DNA of 64,000 bases from assembly GCA_947591605.1 (NCBI GenBank), contig CANQDF010000001.1, positions 146,239 to 210,238 on the forward strand, given 5' to 3'. This document shows positions 1-8,299 of this stretch, piece by piece. The notes below the pieces were generated by a model, which was given only the letters and a program-made list of their open reading frames with translations, was not told where the DNA came from and made no database searches. How positions within the stretch are numbered: the stretch's first letter is position 1; each line of letters starts with the position of its first letter. The position numbers were made by a program, and so were the translations under genes. Origin of the DNA: an uncultured Clostridia bacterium (lineage in GTDB: Bacteria; Bacillota; Clostridia; Lachnospirales; CAG-274).

Positions 1-331
1 CCCTGTACAGGTCGCAGGCGGTCTTGGCGCCCAAGGGGCAGCCTGATATAATGCCTGCCGCTATTGCAAAGGCACCCTCTCCCGATATATTGAACAGCCT
101 TTGACACAGCGGTGCGCATATCCTGCCCAGCCTCTGCGGAAACCCTGTTTTTATAAGCATGGCTGTAAATATCATAAACGGCAGCAGGGTGGGAATAACG
201 TTGTTGTACCACAATAAAAGCCCGTTTTTTGCTCCTTTTATAATTTCTTTTGGAAATATGAGCATTATGGCATTGAAAAATAAAAATATTGTTGTTATAA
301 TATATATTAGTGGAGTTTTATGTATTTTCAT
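1..331 (-). CDS. ylbJ: YlbJ-like sporulation integral membrane protein, 3' part beyond window edge
   Basis: This reading frame starts at the ATG at 331 and stays open to the left edge, giving 110 residues of an incomplete protein. The N-terminus holds a hydrophobic segment (about residues 8-27). It is followed by the GLLLWYNNVIPTLLPFMIF stretch and then SGCPLGAKTACDL, the pattern of YlbJ/nucleoside-recognition (Gate) membrane proteins of spore-formers. In Bacillus ylbJ is a sporulation gene of the mother-cell regulon; the role here is by family only. No strong Shine-Dalgarno precedes the ATG, so the start is less certain than the frame. It is divergent from the downstream membrane-fusion gene. 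Confidence 0.7.
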   Translation of the reverse strand, partial: MKIHKTPLIYIITTIFLFFNAIMLIFPKEIIKGAKNGLLLWYNNVIPTLLPFMIFTAMLIKTGFPQRLGRICAPLCQRLFNISGEGAFAIAAGIISGCPLGAKTACDLYR

Positions 332-461
332 TTAAGTACTCATTTTGTTTTTTTTATTTTATGCGGAGGGCAAGGGTTTATGCACACCTTCCTTGTCCCA
401 AAATAAATCGGGCGTTTTGGGCATATCTGCCTGCAAGGCGCAGTAAACGGAGGTAATTACC

Positions 462-2528
462 GTGCCAAATGAAACAAATAAAAGAAGACGCAGCAGCGGC
501 AGTGACAAGGTAATACATCTTACCGACAGGGATATACGCAGCAACGGCAGACGTCACACCCGTGAGGGCAGGCAGGGCGCTGCCGCAGGCAGGAGGAGCG
601 GCGCCGAGCAGCGCAAAAGGAGCGGAGCATCTGCTGTCGGAGGAACAAGGCGCACCGAGCGCAGCGGTGACGTGCGTGAGCGCAGACCGTCGCAGACCCC
701 TGTACGCAGAAGAGCTGCGGATACGGATCTGCGCAGAAGCAGCCGTACTGCACGCCGTGCCGACAACACAGCCGCACAAAGGCGTACATCCGAGGGACGC
801 CGACAGGCACCTGCGGACAGGCGCAGGGCGCAGCGCCCCGTACAAAAGGGAGGTACTGCGGCACAGCGTCCACGCAGGCATCAGGATGCGGTACGCAGAG
901 AGCGCCGTGCGGCTCCCGTGCAGAGGATGCCTCGTAAAAATACAAGTGCAAACGCTTTGAGAAAAGGCGTATACATGGACGGAAAAAATTCGTACATAGT
1001 TTTGTCGCAGTATCTGCCGCCCGTGATCCTTAAGACGGACAGGGATGCAAGAGGCGAGCAGAGGCAGCACGCAAAGGCGCCTTCAAGAGGCAAGGGGAGC
1101 GTAGGTATAGTAGCGGCTGTGCTTGCGGTGCTCTTTGTTATATATATATGCGGCTATGCCTTTTCATCCGGCAAAAACGAAAATATACCGTATGAAACCA
1201 TACAGATAGGCGGAGTGGATTCCGCAAAAAAGGCAGAGGGCATTATTATCCGCTCGGAAAAGGTGTTTAATGCGCCTGCAAGCGGTGCGGTGGAATATGC
1301 CGTGCCGGAAAACGAAAAAATACGCAGCGGCGCCGTTGTGTGTACTATAAGCAATGCGCAGACGGTCGCACAGCTGCAGGAGAATCTGGACAGCATAAAC
1401 AACGATATACTCAAGATGCAGCAGAGCAGAGAGGATCTGTCGAGCCATACCGAGGAGGTAAATAAGCTGGAAGCCCAGATAAAGACGCTTGCGGACGAAA
1501 ATACCTTTGATTTTGCAAGCGGTGATTTTGCCGATGTGTACAACCTCAGATACAGTGTCGAAAATAAAATGAATACCCGCAATCAGCTGCTTTTGTCCGA
1601 AAACAGCAGTTCGCTCTCCGACCTTGTGGGTCAGAGGGAAAACGAGCTTAAGCAGATGAACGAGAATATAAAACAGGTGACCTCGGATGTGGACGGCATA
1701 GTATGCTACAGTGTTGACGGCAGCGAGGAGGAGCTTACCCCCGATGCAATAGACTCCCTTACTAAGGAAAGAGTTACGCAAAAGACGGAGGAGGCGGAGG
1801 GCTTTAAATCCAACGTTGCGGCAAACGAGCCCGTATTTAAAATTATCACATCAAATAAATGGTATATAGCCTCATACCTACCCGACAGCTATACCGAGGG
1901 CTGGGAACCCGGCAGGGAAATGGAGATATACATGGATAACGGCGTGGAGAAAAACCGTGTGCTGGATGTTACCCTTCAGGTTATAAAGCATGGGGAAAAG
2001 GAGGCTTATGCGGTGTTTGAAACGGCGGATTTTGTATCGGACTATATGGATGTAAGGAATGTAAGCTTTGAAATAGACAAGCCCAAGACAGGCTATAAGA
2101 TACCCGATACCTCCATATCGCAGCAGACGCTGCTTAAAATACCTGCGGAGTATGTAAATACCGACCGCAACACCGTTGTAAAGGTGACGGAAAACGGCGA
2201 CAAAACCTTGCAGATAACCGTTTCCGGCACGGAAAACGGCGAGGACGGCAGCTTTGTGCTTGTACCCGTGCAGATGGGGTATCTGAATACGGGAGATACC
2301 CTAAGATCGGGCGAAAAAACCTTCAAGCTGGAATCGGTGGTTACGGTGGACGGCGTATTTCTTGTAAATTCGGGTGTTACCAAGTTTGTCAAAATAAATA
2401 TGGACGGAGCTGTTTCGGGCGGGGGCTATACGGTGCTTGACGAGGCGGCAAACCCAAACCTGCATATATATGACAGAGTTGTGCAGAACGTTGTAAACGT
2501 ACAGGAAAACCAGAATATTTATGAATAG
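462..2528 (+). CDS. HlyD-like membrane-fusion protein with long Arg-rich N-terminus
   Basis: The start is GTG at 462, set by ACGGAGG just upstream; the protein has 688 residues. Residues 1-205 are low complexity and very rich in Arg, Gly, Ala and Ser. A single membrane helix follows (about 213-233, VGIVAAVLAVLFVIYICGYAF). The outside part begins with a biotinyl-lipoyl-like segment (APASGAVEYAVPENEKIRSG), then a coiled coil (about 310-385) and a beta-rich C-terminal half, as in HlyD/AcrA-type adaptors. Clostridia often carry such a gene directly before yggS-sepF, and the next gene begins 9 bases after the stop, so co-transcription with the division block is likely. No transporter partner is adjacent. 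Function beyond an envelope role is unknown. Confidence 0.75.
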   Translation: MPNETNKRRRSSGSDKVIHLTDRDIRSNGRRHTREGRQGAAAGRRSGAEQRKRSGASAVGGTRRTERSGDVRERRPSQTPVRRRAADTDLRRSSRTARRADNTAAQRRTSEGRRQAPADRRRAQRPVQKGGTAAQRPRRHQDAVRRERRAAPVQRMPRKNTSANALRKGVYMDGKNSYIVLSQYLPPVILKTDRDARGEQRQHAKAPSRGKGSVGIVAAVLAVLFVIYICGYAFSSGKNENIPYETIQIGGVDSAKKAEGIIIRSEKVFNAPASGAVEYAVPENEKIRSGAVVCTISNAQTVAQLQENLDSINNDILKMQQSREDLSSHTEEVNKLEAQIKTLADENTFDFASGDFADVYNLRYSVENKMNTRNQLLLSENSSSLSDLVGQRENELKQMNENIKQVTSDVDGIVCYSVDGSEEELTPDAIDSLTKERVTQKTEEAEGFKSNVAANEPVFKIITSNKWYIASYLPDSYTEGWEPGREMEIYMDNGVEKNRVLDVTLQVIKHGEKEAYAVFETADFVSDYMDVRNVSFEIDKPKTGYKIPDTSISQQTLLKIPAEYVNTDRNTVVKVTENGDKTLQITVSGTENGEDGSFVLVPVQMGYLNTGDTLRSGEKTFKLESVVTVDGVFLVNSGVTKFVKINMDGAVSGGGYTVLDEAANPNLHIYDRVVQNVVNVQENQNIYE

Positions 2529-2537
2529 GGGTGCAAT

Positions 2538-3230
2538 ATGGATACTATAGCCCAAAACTATTTAAACGTCAAAAAGAGGGTGGCAGAGGCTGCGGTTAGG
2601 AGCGGCAGGCAGCCGGAGGACGTGACCCTTATAGCGGTAAGCAAAACCAAGCCCGTAAGCGAAATTGCCCGTGCGGTGGAGGCGGGTGCCCGCATATTGG
2701 GGGAAAACAAGGTACAGGAGATAACGGCAAAGTATGACGAGCTGCCCGGGGTGGAATGGCACCTTATAGGACACCTGCAGACCAACAAGGTAAAGTATAT
2801 AATAGATAAGGTAAAAATGATACACTCGGTTGACAGCCTGCACCTTGCCGAGGAAATATCAAAGCGTGCCCTCAATGCCGGCAGAGTGATGGATGTGCTC
2901 GCAGAGGTAAATATAGGCGGCGAGGAGAGCAAAAGCGGTGTGCCTCCCGAGGCTGCCGAGGAGCTGTGCTTAAGCATGGCGCACCTTGAGGGTATAAGGA
3001 TAAGAGGCCTTATGACGGTTGCGCCTTTTGTTGAAAATCCTCGGGAAAGCAGATATTATTTTGCAAAAATGAATAAATTATTTGTTGACATTAAGAGCAA
3101 AAACTATGATAATATAAATATGGATTATCTGTCTATGGGTATGACCAATGATTTTGAAGTAGCCATAGAGGAGGGCGCAAATATTGTGCGTGTGGGCACC
3201 GCAATATTTGGCGCAAGAAATTATACATAA
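2538..3230 (+). CDS. yggS: PLP homeostasis protein, YggS/PROSC family
   Basis: This 230-residue protein has the single-domain alanine-racemase-like barrel of the YggS/PLPBP family. LIAVSKTKP near residue 35 holds the Lys that binds pyridoxal phosphate. [18 protein letters not shown] and the C-terminal [27 protein letters not shown] are family signatures. Members bind PLP and help maintain vitamin B6 and amino-acid balance; no enzyme activity is established. In Firmicutes it is commonly located in the division cluster next to sepF, as here. Length is normal. Confidence 0.95.
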   Translation: MDTIAQNYLNVKKRVAEAAVRSGRQPEDVTLIAVSKTKPVSEIARAVEAGARILGENKVQEITAKYDELPGVEWHLIGHLQTNKVKYIIDKVKMIHSVDSLHLAEEISKRALNAGRVMDVLAEVNIGGEESKSGVPPEAAEELCLSMAHLEGIRIRGLMTVAPFVENPRESRYYFAKMNKLFVDIKSKNYDNINMDYLSMGMTNDFEVAIEEGANIVRVGTAIFGARNYT

Positions 3231-3267
3231 CCACGCAAAAACAAAAGATTATTGGGAGGAAAATACA

Positions 3268-3756
3268 ATGGCTAGTTTTTTGGATCATGTGAGAAACCTT
3301 ATGCTGCCGTCGGCACCGTATGACGACGATGATTATGATGACGAATACCTCGAGGAGGACTATTACGATGAGCCCGAGCCTCAGCCAAGGAACATTGCGC
3401 CCGTAAGGTCAAGGCGTTCGGCAAACCATGACAAGGTGGTAAGCATAAATACAAATGTGAGCATGCAGGTGGTGGTATCCTCTCCCGTATCCATAGAGGA
3501 GGCTGCGGAGGTGTGCAAGCATCTTAAGGAGAGAAAGACGATAGTTATCAATCTTGAAAAGACCGAGGCGGAGATCGCTCAGAGGATAAGCGATTTTCTC
3601 TGCGGTGCGGGCTATGCGCTTGATTGTTCCATACAGTCCATATCGGACGAGATATTTATTATCTGCCCCGCAAACGTAAAAATCACGGGCGAGTTCAAGC
3701 AGGAGCTTGCAGCCAACGGCATAAAGATACCTACTGCCGCAATATGGCGCAACTAA
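3268..3756 (+). CDS. sepF: Cell division protein SepF
   Basis: The start at 3268 is chosen because TGGGAGGAAAA lies just upstream; upstream in-frame starts would lie inside yggS. The 162 residues comprise an N-terminal amphipathic helix (MASFLDHVRNLM) for membrane binding, a very acidic linker (about 18-45, many Asp, Glu and Tyr), and the SepF core (about 64-150) with VVVSSPVSIEEAAEVCKHL and RISDFLCGAGYALDCSI. SepF bundles FtsZ filaments and anchors them to the membrane at the septum. It sits between yggS and yggT, the usual Firmicute order. Confidence 0.95.
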   Translation: MASFLDHVRNLMLPSAPYDDDDYDDEYLEEDYYDEPEPQPRNIAPVRSRRSANHDKVVSINTNVSMQVVVSSPVSIEEAAEVCKHLKERKTIVINLEKTEAEIAQRISDFLCGAGYALDCSIQSISDEIFIICPANVKITGEFKQELAANGIKIPTAAIWRN

Positions 3757-3766
3757 GGGATATGTT

Positions 3767-4054
3767 ATGATAGCAAATATTTATATAGCTTTGGGATATT
3801 TTGTAAGGTTTTTGGAGCTTATGGTGCTTATAAGATGTATCCTTTCATGGATACCCATGAGGTTCAACAATCCGTTTGTCAATTTTATAAATTCCGTTAC
3901 CGAGCCTATGCTTTTTCCTATAAGAAAAATGGTGTACAAGTCCCCTTTGGGAGGTCCGGGTATGATGCTGGATATTTCACCTGTTATACTCATGCTGCTG
4001 CTTGACGGCATTTACGGCATAGCGGGTCAGCTGCTTATGGGTGCCGGCATATGA
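3767..4054 (+). CDS. yggT: YggT family membrane protein
   Basis: This 95-residue protein has two or three hydrophobic helices. The family pattern is LIRCILSWIPMRFNNPFVNFI and TEPMLFPIRKM. The family is found beside sepF and divIVA in Gram-positive bacteria and is thought to help envelope or septum function; the precise role is not settled. The start follows GGGATATGTT, a modest ribosome-binding site. Its TGA overlaps the ATG of the next gene (ATGA at 4051-4054), which points to translational coupling. Confidence 0.88.
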   Translation: MIANIYIALGYFVRFLELMVLIRCILSWIPMRFNNPFVNFINSVTEPMLFPIRKMVYKSPLGGPGMMLDISPVILMLLLDGIYGIAGQLLMGAGI

Positions 4055-4842
4055 ACAAGCCGCAGCTTTTAAAGGGTATAACCGATGACGAGGAGCGTAT
4101 ACTTTACGCAAGGGCTTTGGATAAGGCATTCCTTGCGGAAAGGAGCGGCAGGGCGCAGTTTTCGGATTTTATGGATCCCCGCAAGGCGGGAGTGTTTTGC
4201 ACTCTTGCGGATAAGGAGAGGAGCCTTGGCGTAAAAAGGCTGCTTTGGGGCGGCTTTGAGGATGCGGAAAGGCGTATGATAGGCTTTTTCCCCGATTATG
4301 AGGAGCCGTCACGGGAGAGCTTTCCGATAGTATGTATAAGGATAGCATACAACGGCAAATTCAGCAGGGAGCTTACACACAGGGACTTTCTCGGTTCGGT
4401 GCTGGGGCTCGGCATAAACAGGGAAAAGGTCGGCGACATAATCGTTGAGGACGAGAGCGCCTGTATATTTGTCCGTGACGAGGTATCCGACTTTATATGC
4501 ACGGGGCTTGAACGTGTGGGCCGTACAAAGGTAAAAACGGAGCTTGTAGGCACATATTCGGGACAGGCAAAGCAAGGGGAGGAAAGGCGCATAACGGTTG
4601 CCTCTCTCAGGCTGGATGCGGTGCTGAGCGGTGCCTTTAACATATCGAGGGGCAAGACTTCGGATATGATAAGGGCGGAAAAGGCTTTTGTCAACTGGAC
4701 GCCTGCTTCGGGCGGCTCGGGCAGTGTTGCCGAGGGAGATATGCTTACTCTGCGGGGTATAGGCAGGGTAAGGCTCAAAAAAATAGAGGGTACAACAAAA
4801 AAGGACAGGGTCGCTGTTGTACTGGAGATATTTAAACAATAA
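4051..4842 (+). CDS. ylmH: YlmH family RNA-binding protein with S4 domain
   Basis: This 263-residue protein overlaps yggT by four bases. The N-terminal and middle part (about 1-175) is the YlmH-type domain. The C-terminal S4 RNA-binding domain (about 185-245) begins LDAVLSGAFNISRGKTSDMI and ends with the GDMLTLRGIGRVRL strand. YlmH homologues bind RNA, and Bacillus YlmH has been linked to rescue of stalled ribosomes; the assignment here is by family and position. It is conserved between yggT and divIVA. Confidence 0.92.
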   Translation: MNKPQLLKGITDDEERILYARALDKAFLAERSGRAQFSDFMDPRKAGVFCTLADKERSLGVKRLLWGGFEDAERRMIGFFPDYEEPSRESFPIVCIRIAYNGKFSRELTHRDFLGSVLGLGINREKVGDIIVEDESACIFVRDEVSDFICTGLERVGRTKVKTELVGTYSGQAKQGEERRITVASLRLDAVLSGAFNISRGKTSDMIRAEKAFVNWTPASGGSGSVAEGDMLTLRGIGRVRLKKIEGTTKKDRVAVVLEIFKQ

Positions 4843-4944
4843 TATTATTAATATACTTTATTTTGGGGGCATATTTTGGCTTGCTTTAAAATATACCCCA
4901 AAAAAACGGCATTATGTGCGAAATTTGTAAAAGGAGTGATTGTT

Positions 4945-5397
4945 TTGCTGACACCTGCGGATATTGAAAATGCTGAGTTTAAGAGGGTCGCAAGGGGAAA
5001 GGGCTACGACTGCGACGATGTGGACGATTTTCTGGATCTTGTTATTGAGGATTTTGAAAAAATGCTCAACGAAAATGCAAGGCTCAACGACAAAATCAGC
5101 GTTATGAATGATGCCATACAGCATTACAAGGATATGGAGGACAGCCTTAAGGCCTCTATTGTAAAGAGCGAAAAGGCCGCCGAGGAAACCAAGCAGAACG
5201 CAAAGGCGGAGGCAGAGGGCATTGTAAATGCCGCAAAGCAAAAGGCTAAGGAAATAATAGAAAGAGCAAACAGCGAGCAGTACAAGATAGAGGCGGATAC
5301 CGACCTCATAAGGGAAAAATACGAGGCATTGAGGATAAAGATAAAAACATTGCTTACCTCCGAACTGGAATTGCTCGAGAGCTCGTCAGAGGATTAA
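4945..5397 (+). CDS. divIVA: DivIVA domain protein
   Basis: The start is the TTG at 4945, placed 8 bases after AAGGAG; the longer in-frame extension lacks a ribosome-binding site. It has 150 residues. LTPADIENAEFKRVARGKGYDCDDVDDFL is the N-terminal DivIVA membrane-targeting domain (quoted in part: PADIENAEFKRV). A long coiled coil follows (about 30-130), rich in Lys, Glu and Ala, typical for DivIVA/GpsB. DivIVA marks curved membrane at poles and septa and recruits partners. It ends the division block and is followed by a strong terminator. Confidence 0.92.
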   Translation: MLTPADIENAEFKRVARGKGYDCDDVDDFLDLVIEDFEKMLNENARLNDKISVMNDAIQHYKDMEDSLKASIVKSEKAAEETKQNAKAEAEGIVNAAKQKAKEIIERANSEQYKIEADTDLIREKYEALRIKIKTLLTSELELLESSSED

Positions 5398-5400
5398 AAA

Positions 5401-5455
5401 AGGGCTTTTTTCTGTGTGATTTTGCATAAATCGCATAGAAAAAAGCCTCTTTTGG
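5401..5455 (+). terminator. Terminator after divIVA
   Basis: A long near-perfect inverted repeat surrounds a short loop: AGGGCTTTTTTCT on the left pairs with AGAAAAAAGCCTCT on the right, and the stem extends into TGATTT/AAATCG. It is followed by TTTT. It closes the yggS-divIVA unit. Confidence 0.8.
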
Positions 5456-5599
5456 TGCTTTGCATCAAATTATGCTTAGTATAAAATTTTGTTGACTAAT
5501 CGTATACATAGTGTTATTATTGACAATAAAAGTAATCTGCTCCGTACAATGGGAGTGTGGGGCAGTGGTTTCAATTGTGTATTTATGCGGGGTGAAGAT

Positions 5600-7129
5600 A
5601 TGCTTGCCAAGGTCATTTCGGCTGCCATTATGGGCATAGACGGTTACAGGGTGGATGTTGAGGTGGATATAAGCACCGGTCTGCCTGCTTTTGATATTGT
5701 GGGTCTGCCCGACAATGCGGTCAGGGAGTCAAAGGAAAGGGTAAGGACAGCCATAAAAAACTCCGGCTTTGACTTCCCGGTAAAGCGTATAACGGTAAAC
5801 CTTGCTCCCGCAAATACCCGTAAGGAGGGTCCTGCCTTTGATTTGCCCATAGCTGTGGGCATACTTGTATGTATAGGCGTTATAAAGCCCGAGGCGGTTG
5901 AAGGCACCCTGTTTTTGGGAGAGCTTTCTCTGGACGGAGCGGTAAAGAGTGTTGACGGCGTGCTGCCTATGGTCGCCTCGGCGGAGGCAAACGGTGTAAG
6001 GCGCTGCTTTTTGCCTGCGGGCAACGCAAGGGAGGCAGCCATAGTTTCGGGCGTTGAGGTAATACCTGCGGACAGCCTGCAAAGGCTTGTTTCGGTATGT
6101 ACGGGCAGGGAGGAGCCGACGGTATTCCATGCCGATGCCGAGGAGCTTTTTGAGGCCGCAGGCGGCGAAGGGCTGGATTTTGCCGATGTAAAGGGACAGG
6201 AGGCAGTTAAAAGGGCTCTTGAAATAGCGGCTGCGGGTATGCACAATATTATTATGGTAGGGCCTCCGGGCTCGGGCAAAACGATGATGGCAAAGCGTAT
6301 ACCCACTATCCTGCCCGATCTTACCGTGGAGGAGAGCATAGAGATAACAAAAATATACTCCGTAGCGGGGCTTATGCGCAACGGGCGCTCGCTTATCACA
6401 AAAAGGCCTTTCCGTTCGCCGCACCACACCATATCGGGTGTGGCTATGGTAGGCGGCGGCAGGATACCAAAGCCGGGCGAGGTAAGCCTTTCGCACAATG
6501 GGGTGCTGTTTTTGGACGAGCTGCCGGAGTTTGAAAGAGGCGTGCTGGAGGAGCTGCGTCAGCCCCTGGAGGACGGAGAAATAACGGTTTCAAGGGTAAA
6601 CGGCAGTATGACGTTCCCTGCAAGTCTTATGTTTGTTGCAGCCATGAATCCGTGTCCGTGCGGTTTTTACGGCTATTCGGACAAGTGCCGCTGCACAAAT
6701 ACGCAGATAAACAAGTATATGGGCAAGGTGTCGGGCCCTCTGCTTGACAGGATAGATGTACAAATAGAGGCTTCCGCCGTGGATTACGAGGATATGCGTT
6801 CAAAAAAACATGCGGAAAGCTCTGCCGAAATAAAAAAACGTGTTGCCGCTGCGCACAGTATACAGGCGGAGCGCTACAGGGACGAGGATATTTACTTCAA
6901 CAGTCAGCTTTCCGCCTCTCAGACGGAAAGGTTCTGCAAATTGGGCAAGGCAGAGGAAGAGCTTATAAGGTCGGCATTTGACAGGCTGGGCTTCAGCGCA
7001 AGGGCTTATCATAAGCTGTTGAAGCTTGCAAGGACAATAGCGGATCTTGACGGCGGAGGAGAAATTACCGTAAGGCATATTGCGGAGGCAATACAGCTGA
7101 GGAGCCTTGACAGGCGCCTGCTGTGCTGA
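5600..7129 (+). CDS. comM: ComM/YifB family Mg-chelatase-like AAA+ ATPase
   Basis: The start at 5600 (MLAKVISAAIMGIDGY) matches the family N-terminus and follows GGGGTGAAG. The protein has 509 residues. An N-terminal S5-fold/ChlI domain (about 1-165) is followed by the AAA+ core with Walker A GPPGSGKTMMAKR (about 220) and Walker B GVLFLDELPEF. NPCPCGFYG and the C-terminal Mg-chelatase domain complete the architecture. ComM acts as a helicase promoting branch migration in natural transformation in proteobacteria. Its place right before dprA supports a DNA-uptake or recombination role. Confidence 0.93.
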   Translation: MLAKVISAAIMGIDGYRVDVEVDISTGLPAFDIVGLPDNAVRESKERVRTAIKNSGFDFPVKRITVNLAPANTRKEGPAFDLPIAVGILVCIGVIKPEAVEGTLFLGELSLDGAVKSVDGVLPMVASAEANGVRRCFLPAGNAREAAIVSGVEVIPADSLQRLVSVCTGREEPTVFHADAEELFEAAGGEGLDFADVKGQEAVKRALEIAAAGMHNIIMVGPPGSGKTMMAKRIPTILPDLTVEESIEITKIYSVAGLMRNGRSLITKRPFRSPHHTISGVAMVGGGRIPKPGEVSLSHNGVLFLDELPEFERGVLEELRQPLEDGEITVSRVNGSMTFPASLMFVAAMNPCPCGFYGYSDKCRCTNTQINKYMGKVSGPLLDRIDVQIEASAVDYEDMRSKKHAESSAEIKKRVAAAHSIQAERYRDEDIYFNSQLSASQTERFCKLGKAEEELIRSAFDRLGFSARAYHKLLKLARTIADLDGGGEITVRHIAEAIQLRSLDRRLLC

Positions 7130-7159
7130 TAAAAAAGGCTGAAGTATCGGGAGGTATAT

Positions 7160-8254
7160 ATGCTAAGTGACGAAAACGCATTGCTTTGGCTTGCATCGGT
7201 TTTGAATATAACACCCAAAAGAAAGCACGAGCTTGCGGAAAAATTCGGCTCCGCTGCGGCATTGGCGTCGGCGGGCAGGGATAAAGTGGTAAAGGCAGGC
7301 TTTACGGAGGATATTGCAGATGCGCTTTTTGCGTCCGAGCCGGAAAAATATGCAGCCGATATTCTGGGCAGGCTGTATAAAACCCAGACGGATTTCATAA
7401 GCTGTAACAATAAGGAGTATCCGTCAAGGCTTAAACAAATATACGATTATCCTCTTGTGCTTTTCAAAAAGGGTACTCTGCCCGATATGTCGGATAAAAA
7501 GGTGCTGAGCATGGTAGGCTCACGCCGCTGTACAAGCTACGGCGCAACGGTCACCTATGATACGGCAAAGGAGCTTGCAGGCAGGGGAGTTGTGATAGTG
7601 AGCGGTATGGCGGACGGCATAGACAGTATGTCGCACAGGGGTGCGCTTGATGCGGACGGAGATACCGTGGCTGTATTGGGCTGCGGCGTGGATATATGCT
7701 ATCCCGCAGGCAACAGAGAGCTTATGGACAGGATATGCGAAAAGGGCTGCGTCATAAGCGAACTGCCGCCGTCGGTACACCCCAGCAAATATACATTCCC
7801 TGCAAGAAACAGGATAATCAGCGGGCTTTGCGATGTGCTTGCCGTTATGGAGGCGGACGAAAAAAGCGGCACCCTGATAACGGTGGATCACGCCATAGAC
7901 CAGGGGCGTGACGTTATGGCGCTGCCGGGCAACGTAACAAGCCGCTTCAGCAGGGGCACAAACAGGCTTATAAAAGAAGGAGCGGGCATAATAACCTCTG
8001 CGGAGGATATTTGTGCCTGTCTGGGCATTGAGGAAAACAATAAAAATAAAAAAAATTACGAAAAAATAAATATTTCTCTTGCGCCCGAGGAAAAATTGGT
8101 TTATGATTGTATTCATTCGGAGCCTGTGACCTCCGATGAAATTACCGCAGTCCTTGACATGTCTGTGCGTGATGTCCAGTATGCGCTTACCATGCTGGAG
8201 CTTAAGGGTGCGGTAAGTGCCGTTTCGGGGCATAGGTATATAAGAAGGCTTTGA
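7160..8254 (+). CDS. dprA: DNA-processing protein DprA
   Basis: This 364-residue protein starts at the ATG at 7160 after CGGGAGG. The N-terminal helical part is followed by the Rossmann-like DprA core: MVGSRRCTSYG, VSGMADGIDSMSHRGAL, AVLGCGVDICYP, and SGTLITVDHAIDQGRDVMALPG. The C-terminus (about 290-364) is a winged helix. DprA loads RecA onto incoming single-stranded DNA and protects it. It lies 30 bases after comM and just before topA, a common Firmicute order. Confidence 0.95.
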   Translation: MLSDENALLWLASVLNITPKRKHELAEKFGSAAALASAGRDKVVKAGFTEDIADALFASEPEKYAADILGRLYKTQTDFISCNNKEYPSRLKQIYDYPLVLFKKGTLPDMSDKKVLSMVGSRRCTSYGATVTYDTAKELAGRGVVIVSGMADGIDSMSHRGALDADGDTVAVLGCGVDICYPAGNRELMDRICEKGCVISELPPSVHPSKYTFPARNRIISGLCDVLAVMEADEKSGTLITVDHAIDQGRDVMALPGNVTSRFSRGTNRLIKEGAGIITSAEDICACLGIEENNKNKKNYEKINISLAPEEKLVYDCIHSEPVTSDEITAVLDMSVRDVQYALTMLELKGAVSAVSGHRYIRRL

Positions 8255-8299
8255 TATGCTGCGGCTTTGGCTGCGGCGGATTATACAAGGGGGAGCATT

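Noticed and set aside
520..960. Long overlapping frames on both strands opposite the Arg-rich region
   Set aside because: They are caused by the GC-rich CGC/GCG repeats of the real gene, show no family pattern and have no ribosome site.
4876..4944. Longer DivIVA N-terminus
   Set aside because: The extension starts at a TTG without ribosome site, and the DivIVA domain begins at 4945.
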